From NCBI RefSeq assembly GCF_000020125.1, contig NC_010681.1:3472001-3536000 (forward strand): a stretch of 64,000 bases of DNA, in the 5' to 3' direction. Below, piece by piece: positions 1-8,031 of this stretch. The first letter of the stretch is position 1; each line of letters starts with the position of its first letter. A program made the position numbers and the translations under genes. Under the pieces are notes generated by a model. That model ran no database searches. It had not been told where the DNA came from and was given only the letters and a program-made list of their open reading frames with translations. The DNA comes from Paraburkholderia phytofirmans PsJN (GTDB taxonomy: Bacteria; Pseudomonadota; Gammaproteobacteria; Burkholderiales; Burkholderiaceae).

Positions 1-168
1 CGTTTCCGCATAAGCGACAGGCTCCCGCAAAACCCGAAGTCATTTCGTTTTCGCGACGGACACAGAGAAAGGATGGTGAAGCTTTTTGGGAAATTTTTGC
101 TGGCCGTACAAATCATTCCCCAGCGGATATTTAAAATCAGTCGCCTCCGTCCAAATGACATCAGGCAT

Positions 169-199
169 AAAAAAAGCCCCCGCGTTTAGCGAAGGCTTT
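169..199 (-). terminator. Rho-independent terminator of cspA
   Basis: Read on the minus strand, an 11-bp stem (AAAGCCTTCGC pairing with GCGGGGGCTTT, including two G-U pairs) with a 5-nt loop is followed directly by a T run. It lies about 45 bp past the cspA stop codon, so it most likely ends the cspA transcript. Confidence 0.8.
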
Positions 200-244
200 C
201 GTGCACTCTGCCGCGCGACCATACGCCGAGCCGCGTCGACTGGC

Positions 245-448
245 TTACAACGGGTGGATGTTCGCCGCCTGCTTGCCCTTCGGGCCGGCCTTGACGTCGA
301 ACGAAACGCGCTGATTTTCCTTTAGCGATTTGAAGCCTTCCGCGCGAATCTCCGAAAAGTGCGCGAACAGATCTTCGCCGCCAGAATCCGACGTGATGAA
401 GCCAAAGCCCTTAGCATCGTTGAACCATTTGACGATACCGGTTTCCAT
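245..448 (-). CDS. cspA: Cold-shock domain protein CspA
   Basis: A 67-residue single cold-shock domain that binds single-stranded RNA or DNA and is thought to melt RNA secondary structure. RNP1 (KGFGFI, residues 13-18) and RNP2 (DLFAHF, 26-31) are both intact and the length is normal for the family. Two in-frame ATGs lie 6 bp apart. The second, giving METGIVKWF, was chosen because the AAGGA box sits at proper spacing from it, whereas it is only about 3 nt from the first. The gene stands alone with its own terminator. The AT-rich stretch upstream could be the long leader typical of cold-shock genes, but no cold box was identified. Confidence 0.95.
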   Translation of the reverse strand: METGIVKWFNDAKGFGFITSDSGGEDLFAHFSEIRAEGFKSLKENQRVSFDVKAGPKGKQAANIHPL

Positions 449-454
449 TTCCAT

Positions 455-863
455 TTTCCTTCGATAATTTATTAAATATTAGGCATTACTTTGAAAACCG
501 AATATCACAACCACGCCATGCAATTCAATCTGGCGAGCGAAATTCAGCATTGCCGTTATACGGGGAACGAAGAATTTTCGTCAAACGAATTTTCGATATA
601 CGATTATCACATCGCACGATAATCCGTAACTTATTGGCTTTACAATCCAGATCGCATATTGGCATGCGCGCCCGAATAATCACACCGCGTCAATATTACT
701 CAATTGAGCGCGAGAATGCGTTTTAGCGGAAAATTTTTCAGCCTTTCGCCGCAAAATGTAACAGAAGATGTTTTCAGTAAGTGTTTGTCCGACTTGCTGC
801 ACGACATACATAGCGGGATGATTGATTCCGGCAGTGGTAGTAACGCGCATTAGGGAGATTGCC
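455..863. other. AT-rich intergenic region between cspA and a small ORF
   Basis: This 409-bp stretch is clearly AT-richer than its surroundings. It should hold the cspA promoter and leader (minus strand) and the promoter of the 82-residue ORF (plus strand). No convincing coding ORF, tRNA or repeat was seen. Confidence 0.5.
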
Positions 864-1112
864 ATGCTGTTCAATCAAATTCGCAGCCTCTTTACGTGGC
901 TGATCCACTCGCACGCGAAGACAACTTCCGAAGAATCTGCGCCAGTCGCGGACACGCCCTCGATCTTCGAAATCGATCCCATGTGGCACGGCGATCATTG
1001 GCAAAACCTGCTGTCGTCCCCCATGGACGCGCGTCGCTACGTAATGGAAGACTGGAGCGTCTCGATAGCGGACGACTGGAACGAAGTGGACGGCGCGGCG
1101 CCCGCCCACTGA
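864..1112 (+). CDS. Small hypothetical protein (82 aa)
   Basis: The ATG at 864 follows a good Shine-Dalgarno site (AGGGAG, 6 nt upstream) and gives 82 residues. The N-terminus (MLFNQIRSLFTWLIH) is short and amphipathic/hydrophobic; the rest is acidic and Trp-rich with no recognisable domain. An in-frame ATG at 822 would add 14 residues but has no ribosome-binding site. The function is unknown. Support comes from the ribosome-binding site and base composition only. Confidence 0.55.
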   Translation: MLFNQIRSLFTWLIHSHAKTTSEESAPVADTPSIFEIDPMWHGDHWQNLLSSPMDARRYVMEDWSVSIADDWNEVDGAAPAH

Positions 1113-1140
1113 GCGCGTCGTCAATCGGCGCGGCGCAGTC

Positions 1141-1231
1141 AAAAAAAAGCGCGACTGGAAAAGTCGCGCCGACAAAGGTTTGGAGATCTTTTTCGTCAAC
1201 GAAAAAGCCTGCTTCGGAAAGCAGAAGCTTG
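1141..1231 (-). ncRNA. Candidate small RNA with three hairpins and an intrinsic terminator
   Basis: On the minus strand a TATACT -10-like hexamer (plus coordinates 1232-1237) is followed at TSS distance by three hairpins: CTGCTT/AAGCAG (1209-1224), CTTTTTCGT/ACGAAAAAG (about 1189-1208), and GCGCGACT/AGTCGCGC (1149-1169). The last runs straight into eight T residues, a textbook Rho-independent terminator. No minus-strand protein gene lies upstream, so the terminator is unexplained unless an RNA of about 85-90 nt is made here. No good -35 box was found. The RNA family is not recognised. Confidence 0.5.
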
Positions 1232-1404
1232 AGTATAGCGGCTTAACTCCTTTCCGATTATTCGCATAAACAACAATCATCTGTTGCGGCATTAACAACA
1301 ATCTCATTTTACGTTTTATTACGTTGTTTTTTTGCATCGATTCGTGTCGCGAATCCACAACGCAACGCCATCCGGGTCTCGCCTGCATCTCCCTAAAATC
1401 GCTG

Positions 1405-1427
1405 GAAGCCTTTATTGATAAGGCTTC
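1405..1427 (+). repeat. Inverted repeat in the porin leader region
   Basis: GAAGCCTT and AAGGCTTC form a perfect 8-bp inverted repeat around a 7-nt spacer, 216 bp before the porin start. There is no T run, so it is not an intrinsic terminator. It could be an operator or an mRNA hairpin. Confidence 0.4.
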
Positions 1428-1642
1428 ATCGGCTTTCACATATCGTTTCTCAACGCGTAATACTTTATTGCGAAAATCGGAACGTCTATTACGCGAAGTG
1501 TCTCTCTACACTCTGCCTAACCGGAAACCAGCGCGATTTTGTTCAACGCGCATCTCACTCGGATTACGCCTCTCGCAGCGTCCCGCGTGAAGGTCTCCTT
1601 AAGCCTGGGTTCAATGCCCACTCTCGCTCTCGGAGTTACAAG

Positions 1643-2788
1643 ATGAAAAAGACACTCATGGTCGCAGCCCTTACGGGCGTTTGCGCAACCGCTGCGCATG
1701 CACAAAGCAGCGTCACGCTGTACGGTTTGATCGACGCCGGCATTACTTATACGAACAACCAGCATGGCCATAGCAACTGGCAGGAAACCAGCGGTTCGGT
1801 GAACGGCAGCCGTTGGGGCCTGCGTGGGTCGGAAGATCTGGGCGGCGGTCTCAAGGCCATCTTCACGTTGGAAAACGGCTTCGGCATCAATGACGGCACG
1901 CTCAAGCAAGGCGGTCGCGAATTCGGCCGTCAAGCGTTTGTGGGTTTGACGAGCGACCAGTTCGGCGCCGTTACCCTCGGCCGTCAATACGACAGCATGG
2001 TCGATTATGTCGGCCCGCTGGCGCTGACCGGCACCCAATACGGCGGCACCCAGTTCGCGCACCCGTTCGACAACGACAACCTGAACAACTCGTTCCGCGT
2101 CAACAACTCGGTCAAGTACCAGAGCGTCAACTACGGCGGCTTCAAGTTCGGCGCGTTGTATGGCTTCTCGAACCAGGCCGACGGTTTCGCCAACAACCGC
2201 GCCTATAGCGCGGGTGCGTCGTACAACTGGGGCGGCCTGAACGTCGCTGCCGCTTACCTGCAATTGAACAGCAACGGCGCGACCGGCGCAGCGGCGGCGT
2301 TCAATTCGGGTGGCGCGGTGTCGAGCGACAACACGTTCTTCGCCGGCCGCCAGCAAACGTGGGGCGCGGGTGCCAACTACGCGTTCGGCCCGGCAACGGT
2401 CGGCCTCGTGTACTCGCAAACCAACCTGTCGAGCCTCGCCGGTATCGGCGCCGGCGCTTCGGGTCAAAGCGGAGGCATCGCCTTCGGTAACAACAGCGCT
2501 CACTTCCAGAACTTCGAAGCGAACGCTCGCTATGCGCTGACGCCGGCGGTCAGCATTGCCGGTTCGTACACGTACACCCGCGCGAGCCTGGCTGGCACCC
2601 GTCCGCACTGGAATCAGTTCAACCTGCAAACCGCGTACGCGCTGTCCAAGCGGACCGACGTGTATCTGCAAGGCGAGTATCAGCAAGTCAACGAAAACGC
2701 TGTCGTGGATGCCGACATCAACGGTCTGGGCGCTTCGGGCAACAACAAGCAAGTCGCTGTGACCGCAGGTTTGCGTCACCGCTTCTAA
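1643..2788 (+). CDS. Gram-negative general porin (Burkholderia type)
   Basis: 381 residues. An outer-membrane trimeric beta-barrel that lets small solutes diffuse in. Residues 1-20 are a classical signal peptide ending AHA, and the mature N-terminus QSSVTLYGLIDAG is the hallmark of beta-proteobacterial porins. The C-terminus ends in Phe (VTAGLRHRF), the outer-membrane assembly signal. The open frame extends upstream to 1415, but the start at 1643 is fixed by the signal peptide and a CGGAG site. An intrinsic terminator follows, so the gene is monocistronic. Which porin of the species this is cannot be told from sequence alone. Confidence 0.95.
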   Translation: MKKTLMVAALTGVCATAAHAQSSVTLYGLIDAGITYTNNQHGHSNWQETSGSVNGSRWGLRGSEDLGGGLKAIFTLENGFGINDGTLKQGGREFGRQAFVGLTSDQFGAVTLGRQYDSMVDYVGPLALTGTQYGGTQFAHPFDNDNLNNSFRVNNSVKYQSVNYGGFKFGALYGFSNQADGFANNRAYSAGASYNWGGLNVAAAYLQLNSNGATGAAAAFNSGGAVSSDNTFFAGRQQTWGAGANYAFGPATVGLVYSQTNLSSLAGIGAGASGQSGGIAFGNNSAHFQNFEANARYALTPAVSIAGSYTYTRASLAGTRPHWNQFNLQTAYALSKRTDVYLQGEYQQVNENAVVDADINGLGASGNNKQVAVTAGLRHRF

Positions 2789-2820
2789 ATAAAGCTGCGG
2801 GTAACACCCGCGGGCTCAAA

Positions 2821-2844
2821 GGCGCCGTTCGCGGCGCCTTTTTT
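2821..2844 (+). terminator. Rho-independent terminator of the porin gene
   Basis: GGCGCCG and CGGCGCC pair across a TTCG tetraloop and are followed by six T residues, 32 bp after the porin stop codon. Confidence 0.9.
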
Positions 2845-2906
2845 ATGCCTCGTCAGCAGTCGGGTTGAACGGCAGGAAGCAAAAGGGGTATCCGTCAGCG
2901 GGTGAT

Positions 2907-3476
2907 TCAACCGCCCGTATCCGGCGGCGGATATTTGACGTCGAGTATATCGATCGGCTGCGGGCCGGCGGGCGTGTACAACGTGACCGTATCGCCGACT
3001 TTCGCCTTGAGCAGCGCACGCGCAATCGGCGAGATCCAGCTGACGTGACCGATATCGAGATCGACCTCATCAATGCCGACAATCGTCACGATATGCGTCT
3101 CGCCGTCCTGCGTCGCATACTCGACGGTTGCACCGAAGAAAACCTGGTCGACATTCTCCTGCTTACTGCTGTCGACCACTTCAGCGAGGTCCAGGCGTTT
3201 GGTCAGAAAACGGATGCGCCGGTCGATTTCGCGCAACCGGCGCTTGCCATAGATGTAATCGCCATTCTCCGAGCGATCGCCGTTCGAGGCCGCCCACGAC
3301 ACCAGTTTGACCACTTCCGGCCGATCCACATCGATCAGATGCAGCAGTTCATCGCGCATGCGCCGATAGCCGGCGGGCGTGATGTAGTTTTTCGTGCCAG
3401 CGGGAACGTCCGGCTGGGCGACGTCGAGATCGTCGTCATTCTCTTCGCTCGACTCTTTGACAAAGGCCTTGTTCAT
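2907..3476 (-). CDS. greB: Transcription elongation factor GreB
   Basis: 189 residues. GreB enters the RNA polymerase secondary channel and stimulates cleavage of backtracked RNA. The protein starts MNKAFVKESSEENDDDLD, the GreB-type N-terminus, with an acidic extension of about 30 residues that makes it longer than the usual ~160. The coiled-coil hairpin (about 35-105) carries the conserved DRSENGDYIYGKRRLREIDRRI segment, including the acidic tip residues. The C-terminal FKBP-like domain (about 110-185) contains SWISPIARALLKAKVGD. It is convergent with the porin gene and divergent from the tRNA-Arg genes. Confidence 0.95.
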   Translation of the reverse strand: MNKAFVKESSEENDDDLDVAQPDVPAGTKNYITPAGYRRMRDELLHLIDVDRPEVVKLVSWAASNGDRSENGDYIYGKRRLREIDRRIRFLTKRLDLAEVVDSSKQENVDQVFFGATVEYATQDGETHIVTIVGIDEVDLDIGHVSWISPIARALLKAKVGDTVTLYTPAGPQPIDILDVKYPPPDTGG

Positions 3477-3577
3477 GATGATCCGGTAACTGCAGCAAGC
3501 GACTGCCTATCAAGGGTACACGATCACGACTATGAGACAAATCGCAGTTACATGCTTCCCTTTTTCGAAACCTTTGC

Positions 3578-3583
3578 TATAAT
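3578..3583 (+). promoter_or_regulatory. -10 box for the tRNA-Arg genes
   Basis: A perfect TATAAT lies 13 bp before the first base of the first tRNA-Arg. A -35 element at 17-bp spacing is poor. Confidence 0.6.
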
Positions 3584-3596
3584 CTCGTTTCTGCGT

Positions 3597-3673
3597 GCGG
3601 CTGTAGCTCAGTTGGATAGAGTACTTGGCTACGAACCAAGGGGTCGTGGGTTCGAATCCTGCCAGCCGCACCA
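3597..3673 (+). tRNA. tRNA-Arg (ACG), copy 1
   Basis: 77 nt. The acceptor stem GCGGCTG/CAGCCGC, T8, D-arm, anticodon stem CTTGG/CCAAG with loop CTACGAA (anticodon ACG), the TTCGAAT T-loop and an encoded CCA are all present. The ACG anticodon is normally edited to ICG and reads CGU, CGC and CGA. Confidence 0.97.
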
Positions 3674-3682
3674 CTTATTCGA

Positions 3683-3704
3683 GGGCCTTCCTCCGGGAAG
3701 GCCC
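3683..3704 (+). terminator. Hairpin after the first tRNA-Arg
   Basis: A 9-bp stem GGGCCTTCC/GGAAGGCCC with a 4-nt loop. The T tract behind it is broken (TTACGTTTT), so termination may be partial and both tRNAs may be co-transcribed. Confidence 0.55.
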
Positions 3705-3752
3705 TTACGTTTTACCCCAGTTTCAGTGCAGTAAGCATCACCCGTTTAGCGT

Positions 3753-3829
3753 GCGGCTGTAGCTCAGTTGGATAGAGTACTTGGCTACGAACCAAGGGGT
3801 CGTGGGTTCGAATCCTGCCAGCCGCACCA
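3753..3829 (+). tRNA. tRNA-Arg (ACG), copy 2
   Basis: 77 nt, identical to the first copy, with encoded CCA. The copies are 79 bp apart and share even the two bases before the acceptor stem, pointing to tandem duplication. Intervening sequences differ. Confidence 0.97.
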
Positions 3830-3834
3830 CCTAT

Positions 3835-3869
3835 AAAGGGCCTTCCGATCGGAAGGCCCTTTGTTTTTT
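3835..3869 (+). terminator. Rho-independent terminator after the tRNA-Arg pair
   Basis: GGGCCTTCC and GGAAGGCCC pair around GATC and are followed by TTTGTTTTTT. The stem is the same 9-bp sequence as in the hairpin after copy 1, so the duplicated unit included it. Confidence 0.85.
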
Positions 3870-3942
3870 GTCCGTCGGTTTGCGTCTCAGCGTGTAATGC
3901 AGCACCTTGCCATCAAGGCTGGGGCTCGCAAGACACGAGCCG

Positions 3943-4452
3943 CTATCGCGGCGCCGACTGAATATCGCCGATCTGTCCATCCGGGTTCGGCACATCGCCG
4001 AAAGACGCTGCCGTTGCCGCCTGCTCGCCGCTGATTTCCCGTTCACCGATGGGTTGCGCCCGCTCGCCGGACAGCGCCTGCGCCTCATGCAGCACATCCG
4101 CCACGGTTTCGCCGTAACGGCTCTCGACGAATGCTCTCAGCAGGGCAATCCGCAAGGAATCGCCCCGCCCTTCCACGGTTCGGTGTCCACCTTCGAATTC
4201 CGCGATGCAGTGAGCCGCGCCCTGATGGCTCCGCTCGCGCACCTCGAGTCGCTGCGCGCGCTCCAGCACTGCCGCCGCAGCTTCCCACGAGGTGGAAGGC
4301 GTAAAACGGCCATCCCATAGACGTCCGCGGTCATTGCCGCGAACCGCAACGGTTTCGCCGCTATCGGTAAAGTAGATTTCGCGCACGAAGTCGTGCAGGC
4401 TGCGGGCAACCCAGTAATCGAGTGCCAGGCCGTCGAGGTCGGATACGTTCAC
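3943..4452 (-). CDS. DUF2591 / phage NinX-like protein
   Basis: 169 residues from a GTG start preceded by AGGGAGA. The N-terminus (VSDLDGLALDYWVARSL) and the later DYWVAR...ETVAVRG...RFTPSTSW pattern resemble the DUF2591 family, named after the phage protein NinX, whose function is unknown. It lies downstream of spoT in the same direction across a ~110-bp gap, so it may share a transcript. The C-terminal ~50 residues are Ala/Gln/Asp-rich and probably disordered. The family assignment is from recall of the N-terminal motif. Confidence 0.65.
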   Translation of the reverse strand: MNVSDLDGLALDYWVARSLHDFVREIYFTDSGETVAVRGNDRGRLWDGRFTPSTSWEAAAAVLERAQRLEVRERSHQGAAHCIAEFEGGHRTVEGRGDSLRIALLRAFVESRYGETVADVLHEAQALSGERAQPIGEREISGEQAATAASFGDVPNPDGQIGDIQSAPR

Positions 4453-4560
4453 GAGTGTTCTCCCTGAGATTCAGATGAGACTCGCCCGTAGCCGCCGCGT
4501 TCAGATTTGAATGATGCAGATGAAAACGACCCGAGACCGACCCGAGGCGCCCTGAGACGA

Positions 4561-6918
4561 TCAGTAATCCGCACGCTCGCGGTCGATGCGCATCCCGCCG
4601 TCGTGACGGTGATGGCCGTCCTCGCTAGGCCGTTCACGCGCGATGCGCATGACATCGGGGTTAGTGCGCACCCGACGCATGACATTGGCCAGATGGACGC
4701 GGTCGCTAACCTGGATCACGAAGCGCAACACCGTGGATTCCTGCGACAGGTCTTCGTCCATTGCAATGTGGACGATATTGGCATCCGCTGAGGTGATATC
4801 CGCCGCCACGCGGGCAAACACGCCCTTGGTGTTCTTGACCAGCACCTTCACGGCGACGTCGAACAGACGCCCTGGCTGCGGCGCCCAGGCGACGTCGATC
4901 CAGCGGCCCGGATCGCGACGGTGGATTCGTTGCGCGACGCGGCAATCCGTGGTGTGGATCGCCATACCGAGGCCGATACCGATATAGCCCATGATGTCGT
5001 CGCCCGGAATCGGACGGCAGCACGCGGACAGTTGCACCGACATGCCCTCGGTCCCGGTGATAACCACCGGCGGCGCATGCGGCAGATCGGAGTGGGAGCG
5101 CGAACCGTCGTCGTCGGCGTCGCGACCGCTCATCAACACTTCGATGCGCTTGGCCATGACCGCCGCGACACGCCGGCCCAAACCGATGTCCGCGAAAATT
5201 TCCTGACGGTTCTTGTTGCCGGTCCACTGAACGAGCTTTTCCCACGCTTCCGGCGTCACGTCGGACAGCGCGAACCCGTAGCCCTTCAACGCCTGGTCGA
5301 CGAGACGCTCGCCCAGCTGCACGGACTCGTTCAATCGCATCGTCTTCAGGTAATGGCGGATCGCCGACCGCGCCTTGCCCGTGCGCACGAAACCCAGCCA
5401 CGCCGGATTCGGTTTCGAATAAGGTGCCGTGATGACTTCGACGATATCGCCGCTCTTCAACTCGGTGCGCAGCGGCAGCAGTTCATTGTTGATCTTCACC
5501 GCGACGCACTGGTTGCCCAGGTCGCTGTGGATCGAATACGCGAAGTCGAGCGCCGTGGCGCCGCGCGGCAGCGCCATGATCTTCGACTTCGGCGTAAACA
5601 CGTAGACCGCGTCGGGGAACAGATCGATCTTGACGTGTTCGAGGAATTCGCTCGAATCGCCCGCTTCGCTCTGAATGTCGAGCAGCGATTTCAGCCACTG
5701 GTGCGCGCGCTTCTGCACGTCGTTCAGGTCCGCGCCGCCGTTCTTGTACAGCCAATGCGCGGCCACGCCCGCCTCAGCGATCTCGTGCATCTTGCGCGTG
5801 CGCACCTGGAACTCGATCGGCGCGCCAAACGGGCCGACCAGCGTGGTGTGCAGCGATTGATAGCCGTTCACCTTCGGGATCGCGATGTAATCCTTGAACT
5901 TGCCCGGCACGGGTTTGTACAGCGCATGCAGCGCGCCGATGCAGGTGTAGCATTCCAGCGCGCTCTCGACCACGACACGGAAGCCGTACACGTCGAGCAC
6001 TTGCGAGAACGACAGCTGCTTGTCACGCATCTTCTTGTAAATGCTGAAGATGGTTTTCTCGCGGCCGGTGACTTCGGCGTCGAGCTTCGCGTCGGCAATG
6101 GCGCGCTGCACCGATTCGAGAATCTTGCCGACCACTTCGCGCCGGTTGCCGCGCGCCGCCTTGACGGCTTTTTCGAGCGTGGCGTACCGATGCGGGTTGA
6201 AGTTCGCGAAGCTCAGGTCCTGCAGTTCGCGATACGTATTGTTCAGGCCGAGCCGGTGAGCGATCGGCGCATAGATATCCAGCGTTTCGCGCGCCACGCG
6301 GCGGCGCTTTTCCGGCGGCACCGCGCCCAGCGTGCGCATGTTGTGCAGCCGGTCGGCGAGCTTGACCAGAATCACGCGGACGTCGCGCGCCATCGCGAGC
6401 AGCATCTTGCGGAAGTTTTCCGCCTGCGCCTCTTCGCGATTACGAAACTCCATCTTGTCCAGCTTCGACAAACCGTCGACCAGTTCGGCGACCTTCGCGC
6501 CAAAACGCTCGGCGAGTTCGGCCTTGGTCACGCCCTGGTCTTCCATCACGTCGTGCAGCAGCGCCGCCATGAGCGCCTGGGCGTCGAGATTCCAGCCGGC
6601 GCAGATTTCCGCGACGGCAACTGGATGCGTGATGTACGGCTCGCCGCTCTGGCGGTACTGGCCGAGGTGGGCTTCGTCGCTGAAATGGAAGGCCGACTTG
6701 ATGTCCTTGATCTCTTCCGGCTGCAGATAGCCGGACAAGACGGACGTCAGTTTGGCGATGGAGACGACGTCATGCCGGCGCGGTTGCTCCGGCGTGGCGG
6801 TCGGCCCGAACAGATGGCGAAACGACTGTTCGAGGACCGCGTCGATGTATTTCCGTGCAGACGAGGGCGAGTCGGCGTCGTGTTCCACTTCCGTGGCGGT
6901 GGGCGGGGTAGCACTCAT
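4561..6918 (-). CDS. spoT: Bifunctional (p)ppGpp synthetase/hydrolase SpoT
   Basis: 785 residues; controls the stringent-response alarmone (p)ppGpp. Domain order: HD hydrolase (about 75-225) with intact ITHP (His98) and LLHDVMED (HD at 122-123) metal-site motifs; synthetase (about 290-410) with YGFRVVV and EFQVRT; TGS (about 450-515); helical region; C-terminal ACT domain (about 690-760). The intact HD motifs support a bifunctional enzyme of the Rel/SpoT type. An upstream ATG at 6969 exists, but the one at 6918 has a strong GGAGG site 6-7 nt away. It lies downstream of rpoZ and gmk, the usual proteobacterial order. Confidence 0.97.
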   Translation of the reverse strand: MSATPPTATEVEHDADSPSSARKYIDAVLEQSFRHLFGPTATPEQPRRHDVVSIAKLTSVLSGYLQPEEIKDIKSAFHFSDEAHLGQYRQSGEPYITHPVAVAEICAGWNLDAQALMAALLHDVMEDQGVTKAELAERFGAKVAELVDGLSKLDKMEFRNREEAQAENFRKMLLAMARDVRVILVKLADRLHNMRTLGAVPPEKRRRVARETLDIYAPIAHRLGLNNTYRELQDLSFANFNPHRYATLEKAVKAARGNRREVVGKILESVQRAIADAKLDAEVTGREKTIFSIYKKMRDKQLSFSQVLDVYGFRVVVESALECYTCIGALHALYKPVPGKFKDYIAIPKVNGYQSLHTTLVGPFGAPIEFQVRTRKMHEIAEAGVAAHWLYKNGGADLNDVQKRAHQWLKSLLDIQSEAGDSSEFLEHVKIDLFPDAVYVFTPKSKIMALPRGATALDFAYSIHSDLGNQCVAVKINNELLPLRTELKSGDIVEVITAPYSKPNPAWLGFVRTGKARSAIRHYLKTMRLNESVQLGERLVDQALKGYGFALSDVTPEAWEKLVQWTGNKNRQEIFADIGLGRRVAAVMAKRIEVLMSGRDADDDGSRSHSDLPHAPPVVITGTEGMSVQLSACCRPIPGDDIMGYIGIGLGMAIHTTDCRVAQRIHRRDPGRWIDVAWAPQPGRLFDVAVKVLVKNTKGVFARVAADITSADANIVHIAMDEDLSQESTVLRFVIQVSDRVHLANVMRRVRTNPDVMRIARERPSEDGHHRHDGGMRIDRERADY

Positions 6919-7068
6919 GGTCGCCTCCGTAGCGGTTAGGGTTGGACGCCGGTCTGCACGTTGATGCAATTACTTATGGTGAAACGGTGAAGCAAAAAAG
7001 CAGCGAAGCAAAAAGCGATGAAGCAAATGCGTGTGGCAAAAGCGCAATCGAAAACGGAACAGTGCGCC

Positions 7069-7272
7069 TTAAACCGGCACCTTCTTCAGCATTTCGACGC
7101 CGACTTGGCCGGCTGCGATTTCGCGCAGTGCGACGACGGTGGGCTTGTCGCGGCTTTCGATCTTCGGCGTGTGGCCTTGAGCGAGCTGACGCGCGCGATA
7201 GGTTGCGGCAAGCGCGAGTTCGAAACGGTTCGGGATCTGTTTGAGGCAGTCTTCGACGGTAATGCGGGCCAT
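7069..7272 (-). CDS. rpoZ: RNA polymerase omega subunit
   Basis: 67 residues, the size usual in beta-proteobacteria. Omega binds the beta' C-terminus, aids assembly of RNA polymerase and forms part of a ppGpp site. The N-terminus [19 protein letters not shown] and the A..RARQL segment are diagnostic. It sits between gmk and spoT on one strand. The 150-bp gap to spoT carries imperfect AAGCAAAAAGC repeats but no terminator. Confidence 0.97.
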
Positions 7273-7332
7273 GTTGGGTTCCTTCTCAGTATGTACGTTA
7301 TTCTACCTTATGTGCTCGGCTGACCGCCGCGC

Positions 7333-8013
7333 TCACGCGTGTGGCAAGTGAATGCCGAGCTGCACGAAAAGCTGCGTGTGGCGTGCGTATTGCGAGGCGA
7401 AGCGCGAACGCGTCGCGGCCACCAGACATTGCAGTTCGCTGAGCGCGCGCTCGAACTTCTCGTTGATCACCACGTACTCCGCTTCCGCCGCGTGCGCCAT
7501 CTCGCTGCCGGCTGCCAGCAGACGGCGCGTGATCACGTTCGGCTCGTCCTGGCCGCGCTTTCTCAGCCGCTCTTCCAGAGCTTCCAGCGACGGCGGCAAG
7601 ATGAAGATTTCGACCGCGTTGTGAAACTGCTTTTTCACCTGCTGCGCGCCCTGCCAGTCGATTTCCAGCAGCACGTCATGGCCGTTCTTCATCTGGTCCT
7701 CGATCCAAACGCGCGAGGTGCCGTAGTAGTTGCCATGCACTTCCGCGCTTTCGAGAAACTCGCCGGCATCGTGACGCTTCATGAAATCGTCGACGGTGGT
7801 GAAGTGATAGTGCTCGCCGTCCTGTTCCTTCGGACGCGGCGGGCGCGTCGTGTACGAGATTGACAGACGGATCGCGTCGTCGCCGGCGAGCAGCGCGTTC
7901 ACGAGCGTCGACTTGCCCGCGCCCGACGGCGCGACGACCATGAACAGGTTGCCGGGGTAAGCACCGGCGTACGGGTTGCGCGGCGTTTCGCGCGAGTGGT
8001 GATGGTCGGTCAT
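7333..8013 (-). CDS. gmk: Guanylate kinase
   Basis: 226 residues. Phosphorylates GMP to GDP with ATP. The P-loop APSGAGKST is at about 28-36; [18 protein letters not shown] is the GMP-binding region and [13 protein letters not shown] the following core motif. The first ~20 residues (His/Pro-rich) are an extension beyond the usual start. It lies 60 bp upstream of rpoZ and 18 bp after yicC, so yicC-gmk-rpoZ-spoT is probably one operon. Confidence 0.97.
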   Translation of the reverse strand: MTDHHHSRETPRNPYAGAYPGNLFMVVAPSGAGKSTLVNALLAGDDAIRLSISYTTRPPRPKEQDGEHYHFTTVDDFMKRHDAGEFLESAEVHGNYYGTSRVWIEDQMKNGHDVLLEIDWQGAQQVKKQFHNAVEIFILPPSLEALEERLRKRGQDEPNVITRRLLAAGSEMAHAAEAEYVVINEKFERALSELQCLVAATRSRFASQYARHTQLFVQLGIHLPHA

Positions 8014-8031
8014 GTCGGTGGTGCTCCAGCC

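Noticed and set aside
1517..2779. 420-residue minus-strand ORF antisense to the porin
   Set aside because: Arg/Val/Ala-rich shadow composition, no ribosome-binding site, fully inside the real porin gene.
4921..6939. 672-residue plus-strand ORF antisense to spoT
   Set aside because: Composition (Arg, His, Asp, Gln runs) typical of the complement of a GC-rich gene; spoT is certain.
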